From Clostridiales bacterium (GTDB taxonomy: Bacteria > Bacillota > Clostridia > Saccharofermentanales > Saccharofermentanaceae), in assembly GCA_017509205.1 (NCBI GenBank), contig JAFWQF010000111.1:1-48493 (forward strand): 48,493 bases of DNA, given 5' to 3'. Each line of letters opens with the position of its first letter. Within the stretch, counting starts at the first letter, position 1. Position numbers and translations under genes: made by a program. Of the stretch, positions 24,251 through 32,738 are shown piece after piece. The notes under the pieces are model-generated. The model had not been told where the DNA came from and did not search any database. It worked only from the letters and a program-made list of their open reading frames with translations.

Positions 24251-25425
24251 CCCCAGATACCTCTCATGAAAATGCCAAGTATCAGCCTGGCAATGACTGC
24301 TGCGATCGCAAGCGCGATAAAGAAGAATCCTGTCTTCTTAACGGTGCTGACGGGCACCTTGCCTGCGACCTCACCGGTCTGGCCGTTCATTGCGAAATAG
24401 TACATCTTGTTGTGGTACTTATATGCCATGAACCATACGGGAAGCAGCGCGTAATTCGCAGCCATCGAAGTGATCGTGCTGCGGTTCTTCGTGATCCTGT
24501 GATGGTCGTACTTCTTGCCGATGGAGTCCTTGATTACGGCATCCATGCCGGCGATTCCCCTGTCGGTCGCACGCTTTGCGAGCGTCTGCGCGTCCTGGTC
24601 GTACCTGTCGGCATAAAAGCCCGGGATATAGTTGTAATCGTAAGGGATCAGCTTATCGAATTCGAACGGCTCGATGGCTTCCATGAGCTTGTCGTCGATC
24701 CTCGTCTCACCGTCAAGCGGGATGTTCTTCCACTCGACTTCGCCCTTTCTGGTTACGGAGTAATACCTTGTCGTACGGTATTCACCCGAATAAGAAACAT
24801 CCTCCGCGGAAGCCTCCACGTCGATGTAAGACTTGATGTTGAAAAGCCAGAACGGAACATAAAGGCCCGTGAGCTTTGTGATGTTCTGCTTTGAAACGAA
24901 TCCGAACGGTGTCCACTTACCGCCGCCTGCCCATTTCATGAAAGCGGCCTCAGCCTTTTTGCGGGATACCTTGAACGGGATCATGTACTGGGGCTTAAAC
25001 TCGTTTGTAAGTCTCTGTCCGACGAGCGCCGGCGATCCGCAGAACGCGCAGAACGTAGCTGATGTGTTCTTGTCGGTAACGACTCTCGCGCCGCACGCGT
25101 TGCATATGAACTCGACCTGATCACCCTGATTGGGATCAGGAGCGCCTGACTGAGCCTGTTCAGAAGGTCCGATCGCCTCCGAAACTTCCGTGGAAACTTC
25201 TTCCGCGGGCTGTGTCTGAACCGTTTCGGGTGCAGCCGTCTCCATCTCAGGAGCCTCAGGCTGCTGTGCCTTAACCTGTGCTTCATCAGCAGTCAGCTCA
25301 GTGACCTTATCCTCGAAAAGAGACGGGTCGAACGTCGCTCCGCAGAAATCACAAACCAGTTTCTGCGATTCAGGATCGAACTTTAGGTTGCTGCCGCAAT
25401 TCGGGCATTTAATCGTGTCTGCCAT
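24247..25425 (-). CDS. Zinc-ribbon membrane protein (paralogue of 32739-33737)
   Basis: This 392-residue protein begins with a TFIIB-like zinc ribbon (CPNCGSNL, CDFCGATF), has a Gln/Glu/Pro-rich linker, a second ribbon (CNACGARV, CAFCGSP) at about residues 110-135, a strand-rich central domain and one C-terminal span (FFFIALAIAAVIARLILG). It is often mislabelled as PriA-like because of the zinc ribbon; no helicase motif is present. It shares LYVPFWLF, IPF and NGQTGEVAGKVP with the zinc-ribbon protein at 32739. Operon order is this gene, TPM protein, glycosyltransferase. AAGGGGA precedes the ATG. Function unknown. Confidence 0.78.
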   Translation of the reverse strand: MADTIKCPNCGSNLKFDPESQKLVCDFCGATFDPSLFEDKVTELTADEAQVKAQQPEAPEMETAAPETVQTQPAEEVSTEVSEAIGPSEQAQSGAPDPNQGDQVEFICNACGARVVTDKNTSATFCAFCGSPALVGQRLTNEFKPQYMIPFKVSRKKAEAAFMKWAGGGKWTPFGFVSKQNITKLTGLYVPFWLFNIKSYIDVEASAEDVSYSGEYRTTRYYSVTRKGEVEWKNIPLDGETRIDDKLMEAIEPFEFDKLIPYDYNYIPGFYADRYDQDAQTLAKRATDRGIAGMDAVIKDSIGKKYDHHRITKNRSTITSMAANYALLPVWFMAYKYHNKMYYFAMNGQTGEVAGKVPVSTVKKTGFFFIALAIAAVIARLILGIFMRGIWG

Positions 25426-25451
25426 ATATCTATCCCCTTAGTGCAGTGCTC

Positions 25452-25715
25452 TTATTTGGTAAGCTCCGAATCAGCCATGAGCACTGCCCTGGCCAGCTGA
25501 TCCGCGCAGGAGGTATCCTTGAAACCGCAGGTGTTGCCAGCGAGTTTGCCTGCTATCTCGGCTGCCGTCATGCCTTCGCAGAGCTTTCCGACTGCCTTGA
25601 GATTGCCGTTGCATCCGCCGTCAAAATGAATGTTAGTGACATGCGAAGTCTCATCGATGTCAAATTCAAGATTGAAGGGGCATACCCCTATCGGTCTGTA
25701 TTTGTAATGCATCAT
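25452..25715 (-). CDS. TSCPD-domain protein (TIGR03905-like)
   Basis: This 87-residue protein is a stand-alone TSCPD domain, a small cysteine-containing fold also found at the C-terminus of class II ribonucleotide reductases. The Cys residues of the family are present (GVCPFNL, GGCNGNL, GKLCEG, TCGF, TSCADQ). GGAGG lies six bases before the ATG. The role is not established; metal or nucleotide-related functions have been proposed. Confidence 0.85.
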   Translation of the reverse strand: MMHYKYRPIGVCPFNLEFDIDETSHVTNIHFDGGCNGNLKAVGKLCEGMTAAEIAGKLAGNTCGFKDTSCADQLARAVLMADSELTK

Positions 25716-25754
25716 TAAGCCTCCAAATCTAAAAATACCATATAAATAAGCTTT

Positions 25755-26471
25755 TTAACACTCCGCGAGGGCCTTGAGGGTCATGCCGTAGCCCTGTTCC
25801 TCATGCGGATAACGTACATCCCTGTATGTCACTCCGCGCCTTTCATCGATAAGCTTTACAATGTGTTCGGCGAAGAAAGGATTCTTTGCAAGGACCGGGC
25901 CGATCAGGCTGATGCCGAAAAGGTTGTCCTTTCTGACTCCGTCTGCCTCATAAGGGATCTGGCCGATGGTCTTGGCTACCTTGAATGTGTATCCGTCAAA
26001 ACCTTCGATGACGTCGCACTTGTTTATGAATCCGACAAAGGACTTGTTAAAGTCTGCCGAGCTCTCGATCGCATCTCCCGTGAACCTGGTCTTGATCTCT
26101 TCTTTGACGTCAAATCCGAAAAAGCCCAGTCCATCGGTCTTTATGCCGTTTAATGAAGTTATCGAATTACCGAGCATTCCCCAGGCATTTCCCGTGAAAA
26201 GGATGGGGGTTCCCGTGGCTGCTGCGATCTTTAATCCTGCTTCAAACTTTTTCAGGTGCTGCACTGCCGCAAAGCGCCTTGATTCGGTTCCGGAGCCGCA
26301 GTAGATGAAGTCAAAACCCTCAAAAGAAATGTCTTCATCGGTTATGGTCTTTCTTACGACCTCAACGTCAAAGCCCTGGTCTTGCAGGCGTTTCTCCATT
26401 ATCCTCACGTTGCCGTTGTCACCGTAGAGGTTCATGAAATCGTAGTACAGATAGAGTATCGATGCCTTCAT
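25755..26471 (-). CDS. GatD-like class I amidotransferase lacking catalytic Cys and His
   Basis: This 238-residue protein has the CobB/CobQ-like glutamine amidotransferase fold and is paired with a MurT-like ligase. MNLYGDNGNVRIM, YCGSGTES, the Arg in KTRFTGD, GFINK and GPVLAKNP all align with GatD. In GatD the nucleophile lies in an ICGGxQxLG motif (Cys94 in Staphylococcus aureus); here the stretch is PILFTGNAWGMLG, with Gly at residue 94. The partner His precedes GP in LHGPLLPKNP; here it is LIGPVLAKNP, with Ile190. Both catalytic residues are thus absent, although the frame is intact. It may be a non-hydrolysing structural or binding subunit, or use another nitrogen source. The start overlaps the stop of the MurT-like gene (ATGA). 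Confidence 0.8.
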   Translation of the reverse strand: MKASILYLYYDFMNLYGDNGNVRIMEKRLQDQGFDVEVVRKTITDEDISFEGFDFIYCGSGTESRRFAAVQHLKKFEAGLKIAAATGTPILFTGNAWGMLGNSITSLNGIKTDGLGFFGFDVKEEIKTRFTGDAIESSADFNKSFVGFINKCDVIEGFDGYTFKVAKTIGQIPYEADGVRKDNLFGISLIGPVLAKNPFFAEHIVKLIDERRGVTYRDVRYPHEEQGYGMTLKALAEC

Positions 26472-27805
26472 GAGAGCTCCTTTCTCTTAACGAGCGAAAG
26501 GATCTTCTCCTTGTCGGAGAAGCATGTTATCACGTAAAGGTAATCAGTCTGGTTGCCGGCATAAAGAGATGCCTCAAGAACTGTCTCGAAAAGCTCTGTC
26601 TTCTCTTTTGCAATTCCCGCCGCCTCGAAACGCACTGCAAGGTCATTGCAGTATTTGCCCGCGAGGATTATCTTTCCGACATTATCGCGGTTCAGCTTCT
26701 CGAAATCGATGTCCCAGAGCCATGAGGAATCCGAAGTGAAATACTTGCGGCTTATCGCATCGACTATGAACATGACATTGACCTTCCTGGGGTCCTTGAC
26801 GACCACGTCGATGGAACGGTCGTAGGATATCGAGTTCTCATGTTTTGAAAGAAGGAGCCTTCCCTCACACTTATTGAGCGTAAAATCAACGATTCGTCCG
26901 GACTTCAGGATATAGCCTCCGAGGGCCTTTGCGGCTGTCTCTTTCGGAATGCCGGCAAGGTCGGCTGCCGCAAACGCGGCAAGTGTGTTGTAGCAGTGGT
27001 AGATGCCGTTGAAAGTAAGCGGGATCTTATACTTGCCGTCGATCACTATCTTGCCTTCTTCAAGGTCTACGCCCGTCAGAGACCAGCGTGTGTCAGGCCT
27101 TGCAAAACCGCAGGAAGTGCAGCGGTATTTGCCGATATGGTTGTAATGGTAGTACTCGTATTCCATCGGCTTCATGCAGATGGGGCAGTACTTTCCGTCG
27201 TTGTAGATGCTGTCGTTAACAGTCGTATCGCCTTCAAGGTGATCGGCACCGAAATAGAGCGTGCCTTTCCTGCCAGCTCCGAACTTGGATACGAGCGGAT
27301 CGTCAGCGTTAAGGACAAGCATCATGTCATCGTGGAGACCGCGCCTGATTATGTCGTAGATCCACTCCGGATGGCCGTTCCTGGTCATCTGGTCGCGGTA
27401 GAGATTAGTGATTATGAGACATCTCGGATGGAAGAATTTGAACGTTCTTCTCATGTATCTTTCGTCCGATTCAAGGAGGACCGCGTCGCTCCTGATCTTT
27501 CCGCCGAGTGTCGCGTCATTTAAAAGGAATGTCGTGACGCCCTCGGTCTGATTGCTGCCCTCTTTGTTATAGGCAACTTTCATTCCGCCCTCGCGGAGGA
27601 CGTGCGCGATCATCTCGACCGTGGAAGTCTTTCCGTTGGATCCTGTTACCGCGATAACGGTATCGGGATACTGAAGGTGTGAAAGAATGTCAGGGTAAAG
27701 CTTGAGCGCGATCTTTCCGGGCCAGCTCGAACCGCGGCCCATAAGGCCCGCCAGGAACCTTAAGATCTTGCATATGATAATTGTAAAAACCAACCGAATC
27801 TTCAT
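26468..27805 (-). CDS. MurT-like Mur ligase family protein
   Basis: This 445-residue protein is a Mur-ligase-type ATPase: P-loop VTGSNGKTSTVEMI near residue 57, central ligase domain, a four-Cys zinc ribbon inserted at about residue 210 (CPICMKPM, CTSCGF) and a C-terminal DUF1727-type domain (SDSSWLWDIDFEKL, with Asp359 where MurT supplies the triad Asp). MurT with GatD amidates D-Glu of lipid II. Near the C-terminus the usual KNPAGxNQ motif is not evident (KHENSISYDRS instead), in line with a divergent pair. I start at ATG 27805; the GTG at 27814 lies upstream. The catalytic state of the partner makes the classical reaction doubtful. Confidence 0.82.
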   Translation of the reverse strand: MKIRLVFTIIICKILRFLAGLMGRGSSWPGKIALKLYPDILSHLQYPDTVIAVTGSNGKTSTVEMIAHVLREGGMKVAYNKEGSNQTEGVTTFLLNDATLGGKIRSDAVLLESDERYMRRTFKFFHPRCLIITNLYRDQMTRNGHPEWIYDIIRRGLHDDMMLVLNADDPLVSKFGAGRKGTLYFGADHLEGDTTVNDSIYNDGKYCPICMKPMEYEYYHYNHIGKYRCTSCGFARPDTRWSLTGVDLEEGKIVIDGKYKIPLTFNGIYHCYNTLAAFAAADLAGIPKETAAKALGGYILKSGRIVDFTLNKCEGRLLLSKHENSISYDRSIDVVVKDPRKVNVMFIVDAISRKYFTSDSSWLWDIDFEKLNRDNVGKIILAGKYCNDLAVRFEAAGIAKEKTELFETVLEASLYAGNQTDYLYVITCFSDKEKILSLVKRKELS

Positions 27806-27869
27806 TGCGCCCACGATTATACACCAAACACCCGTTTCTTTGCTCGTGCATATTATATAAATAATAAAA

Positions 27870-27888
27870 AGACCGGTAAATACCGGCC
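27870..27888 (-). terminator. Terminator after the phosphoglycerol transferase gene
   Basis: On the minus strand the stem CCGGTA-TT-TACCGG, directly after the stop codon at 27889-27891, is followed by TCTTTTTATTATTT. This is a short but typical intrinsic terminator. Confidence 0.75.
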
Positions 27889-30510
27889 TTATTCTTCCCT
27901 GAACGTAATGCTGGAAGGGATCTGAGGATCCTTATATTCCTTTTTGGTGAGATCCGTCACCGTCTTCGTCCTCAAGACCGCATTTCCTTCCATGTCATCC
28001 GTAAAATAGAACATCATGCCGAAGGATGCGGGATCATAGCCGGAAACGTCAAAGTCCTTCACAAAGTAATACGGCACGGTACTGCCGTCCCTGTATGTCA
28101 TGTATCTTCCTTTCGAAAGCATGACGCGGGTGATCTTTTTCGGGTTTTCCTTATCCCAGGTAAACATGTATACATTAAGCTGTCTGCCTGCCAGAACATC
28201 AGGCGTCACCGGAGTGATCCAAAGATCAATGGTCTTCTTTTCACTGTCGTATCTGATGCCGGTTACCACCGTATCGCCGTTAAGCTCACGCGAACCCGTA
28301 TCAGGCGAAAGATCAAACGCCGCGCTGTCAACGACTTTTCCAGACCGCTCATCGAAAACAACGATGTTGAAGCCCGCGGAATCCATTGCATATTCCTTCC
28401 TGCCTATTACGACGGAAGCAACGCTGTCAGATGACGCGATCTCGCAGGCGGCATCACCAAGCTTAACGTTCAGAACTGTCAGACCTTCACCCGTCTTGAC
28501 CTCCCTGACTCCGCTCCCCTTAACGGCGCAGTACGAAGTCTGACTGCTTTCGGGCAGATTCAGGTCAAGCCCCAACAGGCCGAAAGAATCCCTGACCTTC
28601 TGAGACAGTCCCTTTGATGCATTTCCTTTTACCGCAACCAGGATGCTGACATCTTCAAGTTCCGAAATGGCCTTCAGATAAGACGGAAGGTCACTGAACC
28701 TGATGACGGATCTTGAATCCGTATTCTCAAAGAAAACGTGCTCTTCGCCTTTTGAATCCGTTGCGGTAAGCTTCAGTCTTCCGGAGAAACAGTCCCTGAA
28801 AGAAAGACCTGCATCAAAGATACCCTTCCAGTTCTTTTCGGAGTCGAGTTCAAAGTCCGCTGTTCCTTTGCTGTTTCCCGATGCGTCAAAGAACTCGCCT
28901 TTGACCTTGTCGATCACAATGCCGCTTCTTTCGGTTCCCCAGAAACTGACCTCAAGCCTGCCGGATTCTTTGTATTCGCAGGACATTTCAAGATAACCAA
29001 GGTTCTCTAAGATCGACTTGGCCAGCGGATCAAATTTTGCTATGTCTTTGAAGAACTTACTGGATTTAGTAAGCTCTTCTTCCAAAGTCTCGCGGCCGAA
29101 ACTTTCGTATAGAGTGGGGCTGTCTGAAAACAGATTCGTTCCGAGTCCCAAACGGTTTCCGTTGATCGTGGCTCCCATCGCAGCCAGTGTCGTCGGGAAC
29201 ATGTCGAACGTCGTATATTCCCTGTGTCTGTCATTCACGGGCTTGACCGCGGAATTGATTATGTTCGTATAAGTCCGCCTCTCATATGATGGATCAACGC
29301 CGTTGCAGTAATTGGAGTCCATCGTGGTGTGATCACCCGAGAGTATTATCGTCGTATTCTCATAGAAATCCTGTTGCTTCAGCCACCTGATGAACTCACT
29401 GACCTGCCTCGACGAACATGCCATGACATTCGAATACTGCGTGTCGAATTCGTTTTTGCAGAGATTGCAGACATATCCGTCCTCGAAATGCGTGTCAGCG
29501 GTAAGGATGGTCAACGCAAAAGGCTTGTCTGAAGACGCCATGTCCTTAACTTTTGTTTTCGCAAACTCAAAGAGCTTTTGGTCCTCAAATCCCCACCAGA
29601 CCTTGTAGCCTTTTGGAATGTATCTGTTCGCGGCGGCAAAGTCATAATCGAAAAAGTCCTCAATGCCGTGAGTCTTCAGATAAACTTCCCTGCTTCCGAA
29701 CGTAACGGGTGATCCGCACATGAAAGCCTGGTTGTAACCCTCGTCCTTCAAAATGTCTCCCAAAGTCCTGATGCCGGGATAGAAAGTATCGGCATACGTG
29801 GTCGCGGCATTAGTCTTTCCGCCAGCAATCGGGATGCCTGCAGTCTGCGCAACAATGCCGCTCATCGTGTAAGTCGCGCCCGTGATGACGTGTCCGCCGT
29901 TTATCTTTTCGCGGCTGCCTTCAAAGCACTCACCGTCTGATGTAACCAGTTCGCGCAGTTCCGGTATGACATCTTTTTCGAAGTCACCGCCGTGCGCTTT
30001 GTCTGTGAACGTGGTCTCCATCGACTCAAGGTATATATAGATCAGATTCCGTTTCTTGCCCGTAAACTTAACGTTGTCTTTGCTTGGAGCAACATAGTGG
30101 TTGTCCATGAAATCGGATGTGCTGCTCTGTGAACGGATATACCTGATCATCCCGTACCGTCTGTCTGCTCTTACAAGCTGGATGACAGATACGGCAGCAG
30201 CAGCGATAATGAGAAGCGCGGCAAGTATCTTACGTGCCTTTTCTTTATCCTTTTTGCGAAGCACTGAAGACAAGACCGCAAATATGGCAGCCACTGCAAC
30301 AGCCGGAACAAGAACCTTCAGAATGAAAGCATTGATCACGTTTCCCGCCGTTCCTTCAAGCGGAGAACTCAAGTAGAAAACGATCTCGTCGAACGTGATG
30401 TCATGCCAGTAACTTAAAGTCCAAGTAACAAGCGCAGCAATAAAGAACAGCAGCAAGAATGCCGCTGTCTCCAAAACGATCACTGCCGCTGAACGCTTCT
30501 TATCCTTCAT
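27889..30510 (-). CDS. LtaS/MdoB-family phosphoglycerol transferase with large C-terminal extension
   Basis: This 873-residue membrane protein has three N-terminal spans (to about residue 112) and an extracytoplasmic sulfatase-fold domain. Metal and catalytic elements are visible: IYLESMETTF, the presumed nucleophile Thr in GATYTMSGIVAQ, ILTADTHFED and LSGDHTTMDSN. The fold transfers phosphoglycerol groups from phosphatidylglycerol to lipoteichoic acid or surface glycans. LtaS proteins are usually 600-700 residues with five spans. Here about 350 residues follow the sulfatase domain, strand-rich and with Ig-like repeats in appearance (for example LDLWITP region), which I cannot name. The start overlaps a small reading frame upstream. 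Confidence 0.83.
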   Translation of the reverse strand: MKDKKRSAAVIVLETAAFLLLFFIAALVTWTLSYWHDITFDEIVFYLSSPLEGTAGNVINAFILKVLVPAVAVAAIFAVLSSVLRKKDKEKARKILAALLIIAAAAVSVIQLVRADRRYGMIRYIRSQSSTSDFMDNHYVAPSKDNVKFTGKKRNLIYIYLESMETTFTDKAHGGDFEKDVIPELRELVTSDGECFEGSREKINGGHVITGATYTMSGIVAQTAGIPIAGGKTNAATTYADTFYPGIRTLGDILKDEGYNQAFMCGSPVTFGSREVYLKTHGIEDFFDYDFAAANRYIPKGYKVWWGFEDQKLFEFAKTKVKDMASSDKPFALTILTADTHFEDGYVCNLCKNEFDTQYSNVMACSSRQVSEFIRWLKQQDFYENTTIILSGDHTTMDSNYCNGVDPSYERRTYTNIINSAVKPVNDRHREYTTFDMFPTTLAAMGATINGNRLGLGTNLFSDSPTLYESFGRETLEEELTKSSKFFKDIAKFDPLAKSILENLGYLEMSCEYKESGRLEVSFWGTERSGIVIDKVKGEFFDASGNSKGTADFELDSEKNWKGIFDAGLSFRDCFSGRLKLTATDSKGEEHVFFENTDSRSVIRFSDLPSYLKAISELEDVSILVAVKGNASKGLSQKVRDSFGLLGLDLNLPESSQTSYCAVKGSGVREVKTGEGLTVLNVKLGDAACEIASSDSVASVVIGRKEYAMDSAGFNIVVFDERSGKVVDSAAFDLSPDTGSRELNGDTVVTGIRYDSEKKTIDLWITPVTPDVLAGRQLNVYMFTWDKENPKKITRVMLSKGRYMTYRDGSTVPYYFVKDFDVSGYDPASFGMMFYFTDDMEGNAVLRTKTVTDLTKKEYKDPQIPSSITFREE

Positions 30511-30604
30511 TGGCCTGCTTTACGATCTCCTCATAAGATACTGCCCTGATCACGCGGAAGTTCTTTTCGATATAATCAGTCTTCGCGAATTCGCTTTCAA
30601 ACAT
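30500..30604 (-). CDS. Possible 34-residue small protein
   Basis: A short frame begins with ATG at 30604 and ends with TAA at 30500, overlapping the start of the phosphoglycerol transferase gene by 11 bases. GTGAGGT lies just upstream of the ATG, and it fills the gap to the acetyltransferase stop at 30612. The predicted peptide starts MFESEFAKTDYIEK and ends VKQANEG, is soluble and charged, and has a natural amino-acid mix. It may be a translated leader coupling the two genes. No homology is known to me. Confidence 0.45.
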   Translation of the reverse strand: MFESEFAKTDYIEKNFRVIRAVSYEEIVKQANEG

Positions 30605-30611
30605 AAAAACC

Positions 30612-31508
30612 TCACAGTTCAAGCTTCATGAACACATCAGCCATCTCATTGGAGTTATATTTCTCCGTGTCCTTAAACCCGAATTTCTCATACAGATCAT
30701 GAGCAACTTTGTACTTTTTCATCGAATCAAGAACGACGCTCTTGTAGCCGCGCGCACGTGCCGCTCCGACCGCCTCGGTCATGAGACGTCCGCCCAGGCC
30801 TTTGCCCCTGTAGCTCTTATCAAGATACAAAGACTTAAGCTCTGCCGTGGTATCATCGATCTTCTTCAGAGCAACGGTTCCAACGACATTGCCGTGGTCC
30901 ACAACGCAGTAGAACACTTCAAATGAGTTCTCAATGTCGTTATAGAAGCTGTGCCTTCCCGCAGGCTCGAACTTCTTACCGAGCTCATCAAAACACTTGT
31001 CCGTAAACTCAAATACGTTCTGCTTTAATGAAGGTTCGTAAGAAACCATCTCGATGCCGATCTGCTCTTTCTTCGTGATCTCAAAACCTTCAGCAAGATA
31101 TAGCCTGACCGCTTCTTCATTCCATTCCGCAACATGGATCACAGCCTCATCAAAACCATTCGAAGCGATGCGGTTCATCGCCCAGATCAGGATCTTCCTG
31201 CCGTATCCTTTGCGCCTGTAGGACTCATTTATGAAAAGATCATCTATCTCGCTTCCGATGCAGGAAACCGATCCTATCAGTTCATCACCTTCAGTCAGGA
31301 GATTGATCTCATCAGCTTTCGAAAGGATCGCCCTGTCATCTGCGTACCAGTCGTAAGGCCTGATATCCAGAGCCTTTCGCATCGGTCGGAAAGCAGCATT
31401 ATAAAGGCCCTTATACTGCCCCAAATACTTTTCACCAAACGGAATGCATTCGATCTCGTTTTTGGGGATGTCTTTGCACCCGCGTCTCATCTCATAAACT
31501 ATGAACAT
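30612..31508 (-). CDS. Two-domain GNAT acetyltransferase
   Basis: This 298-residue protein has two GNAT folds. The first holds the acetyl-CoA motif ESYRRKGYGRKIL, the second LDKSYRGKGLGGRLMTEA with LYEKFGFKDTEKY. Tandem GNAT proteins include mycothiol synthases and aminoglycoside enzymes; the acceptor here is unknown. I start at ATG 31508, right after the TfoX-like stop, rather than further upstream inside that gene. Confidence 0.83.
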   Translation of the reverse strand: MFIVYEMRRGCKDIPKNEIECIPFGEKYLGQYKGLYNAAFRPMRKALDIRPYDWYADDRAILSKADEINLLTEGDELIGSVSCIGSEIDDLFINESYRRKGYGRKILIWAMNRIASNGFDEAVIHVAEWNEEAVRLYLAEGFEITKKEQIGIEMVSYEPSLKQNVFEFTDKCFDELGKKFEPAGRHSFYNDIENSFEVFYCVVDHGNVVGTVALKKIDDTTAELKSLYLDKSYRGKGLGGRLMTEAVGAARARGYKSVVLDSMKKYKVAHDLYEKFGFKDTEKYNSNEMADVFMKLEL

Positions 31509-31512
31509 AACA

Positions 31513-31833
31513 TCACTTCTTTTTCTTTGCTTTAGGCGCCGGGAGTTCGGGATACATCGCATCGAAAAGATCTCTCAAGAACTCCTTGTTCTCCAGATCA
31601 TCGACCATGAGCATCTCCTTTGCGCCCTCATAAGGGAGTTCCATTTCAGCCAGCGGCATGAGTTCACGCGCGCCCTTTGTATCTTTAACGAGGAACCTGT
31701 CGTCGTAGATTCCTCCGATGACTTTTCCGTGGTAGTAGATTATGTATTCGCTCATCATGGCACGGTAAGAAACATCGTCCAGGAGTGAGAGCTGCTCAAG
31801 AATGAAATCCAGATAACTTTTGCTCGATGCCAT
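31513..31833 (-). CDS. TfoX N-terminal-domain protein
   Basis: This 106-residue protein matches the N-terminal domain of TfoX/Sxy (RAMMSEYIIYYHGKVIGGIYDDRFLVK) and ends in a Lys-rich tail (PAPKAKKKK). Stand-alone N-terminal domains are common in Firmicutes and need not regulate competence. It lies two bases after the VOC gene region and directly before the GNAT gene in a minus-strand run of small genes. Confidence 0.85.
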   Translation of the reverse strand: MASSKSYLDFILEQLSLLDDVSYRAMMSEYIIYYHGKVIGGIYDDRFLVKDTKGARELMPLAEMELPYEGAKEMLMVDDLENKEFLRDLFDAMYPELPAPKAKKKK

Positions 31834-31834
31834 A

Positions 31835-32251
31835 TCAGTGTCCCTCGTCTTTCACATCGTAAGGTCTATCCCACGAGCCGATCTCGATAAGGTTGCCTTC
31901 AGGGTCTGCGATGTAGCATGTCCTCTGGCCCCAAGGCTCAGTTGTCGGTTCCAGGATCGGCGTTGCACCCTGTGAGATTACGCGCTTAAAAGTCTCATCG
32001 ACTTCTGAGAAAGTATCGACATAGAGCGCCATCTCAAAGTGCCCGTTGGGTCCTTTCAGATACTCGTACTTCCGACCAGTCATGGCCTCAAAATCCTTGC
32101 GGCCATACAGCAGGAACAAAGTGCCGTCTTTTACGAGATACACGTTGCTCGTGCTCTCGTCCTCCTTTATCTCAAAGCCCAGAACGTCCCTGTAGAAACG
32201 TATCATCTTTGGCATATCTTCAACTAACAAACCGAAACCGTCCAGTCTCAT
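31835..32251 (-). CDS. VOC-family (glyoxalase/bleomycin-resistance fold) protein
   Basis: This 138-residue protein has the paired beta-alpha-beta-beta-beta modules of the vicinal oxygen chelate superfamily: FYRDVLGFEI, GHFEMALYVD, PEGNLIEIGSW. His and Glu in the second motif and Glu in the last are plausible metal ligands; the His usually present on the first strand is not evident. Substrate unknown. Confidence 0.85.
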   Translation of the reverse strand: MRLDGFGLLVEDMPKMIRFYRDVLGFEIKEDESTSNVYLVKDGTLFLLYGRKDFEAMTGRKYEYLKGPNGHFEMALYVDTFSEVDETFKRVISQGATPILEPTTEPWGQRTCYIADPEGNLIEIGSWDRPYDVKDEGH

Positions 32252-32254
32252 CTT

Positions 32255-32737
32255 TTAAAGCTCCTTTTCAAGATACCCGGCCGTGAATGAGAAGAAATCA
32301 AACTTTTTCGTGCAGGTATGGATGAATCCGTGATCCTCATACCACTTGCGGAGGACCTTGTTCTCTTCAACGATCGAAAGCTTCATAACGGTGCAGCCGA
32401 GTTCCTTTGCACGTGCCTGTGCATCGTTCAGAAGCGCCTCTCCGATCCCACTGTGCCTGTATTCCGGAAGAACACAAAGACTTCCAAGCTCGCACTCGCC
32501 TTTGGAAGGCAGAGCAAGGTTATAGTAGCCTGCCATCTTACCGCCTTCGAAATAACCGTACATCGGGCGGTGCTGCTCATCCATCCAGGAAAGCACCTTT
32601 GCCTCGTCAGTTGCAAAAGCGGTAAAATATGGCGAATTTTCTGGCGTGATATTGAACTCCTCAGCCACCGTAAGAAAGCTCGTGCGTATTACGTTTACGC
32701 ATTCGGGTATGTCTTCTTTCGTAATTGCTCTGATCAT
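32255..32737 (-). CDS. GNAT-family acetyltransferase
   Basis: This 160-residue protein has one GNAT domain: LGSLCVLPEYRHSGIGEALL is the acetyl-CoA-binding motif, followed by KWYEDHGFIHTCT. I start at ATG 32737, two bases after the preceding zinc-ribbon gene ends, because the frame further upstream lies inside that gene and the N-terminus MIRAITKEDIPE is typical of the family. Acceptor unknown. Confidence 0.85.
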   Translation of the reverse strand: MIRAITKEDIPECVNVIRTSFLTVAEEFNITPENSPYFTAFATDEAKVLSWMDEQHRPMYGYFEGGKMAGYYNLALPSKGECELGSLCVLPEYRHSGIGEALLNDAQARAKELGCTVMKLSIVEENKVLRKWYEDHGFIHTCTKKFDFFSFTAGYLEKEL

Positions 32738-32738
32738 G

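Noticed and set aside
24235..24894. Plus-strand frame of about 220 codons across the zinc-ribbon gene
   Set aside because: The minus-strand protein has intact zinc-ribbon and span features and a proper ribosome site; the opposite frame has none.
24247..25425. PriA-like helicase annotation
   Set aside because: Only the zinc ribbons match; there is no Walker A, DEAH box or other helicase motif.
25755..26471. Loss of GatD catalytic residues as sequencing error or pseudogene
   Set aside because: The frame is intact over 238 codons, the flanking motifs align and two separate residues are changed by whole codons.
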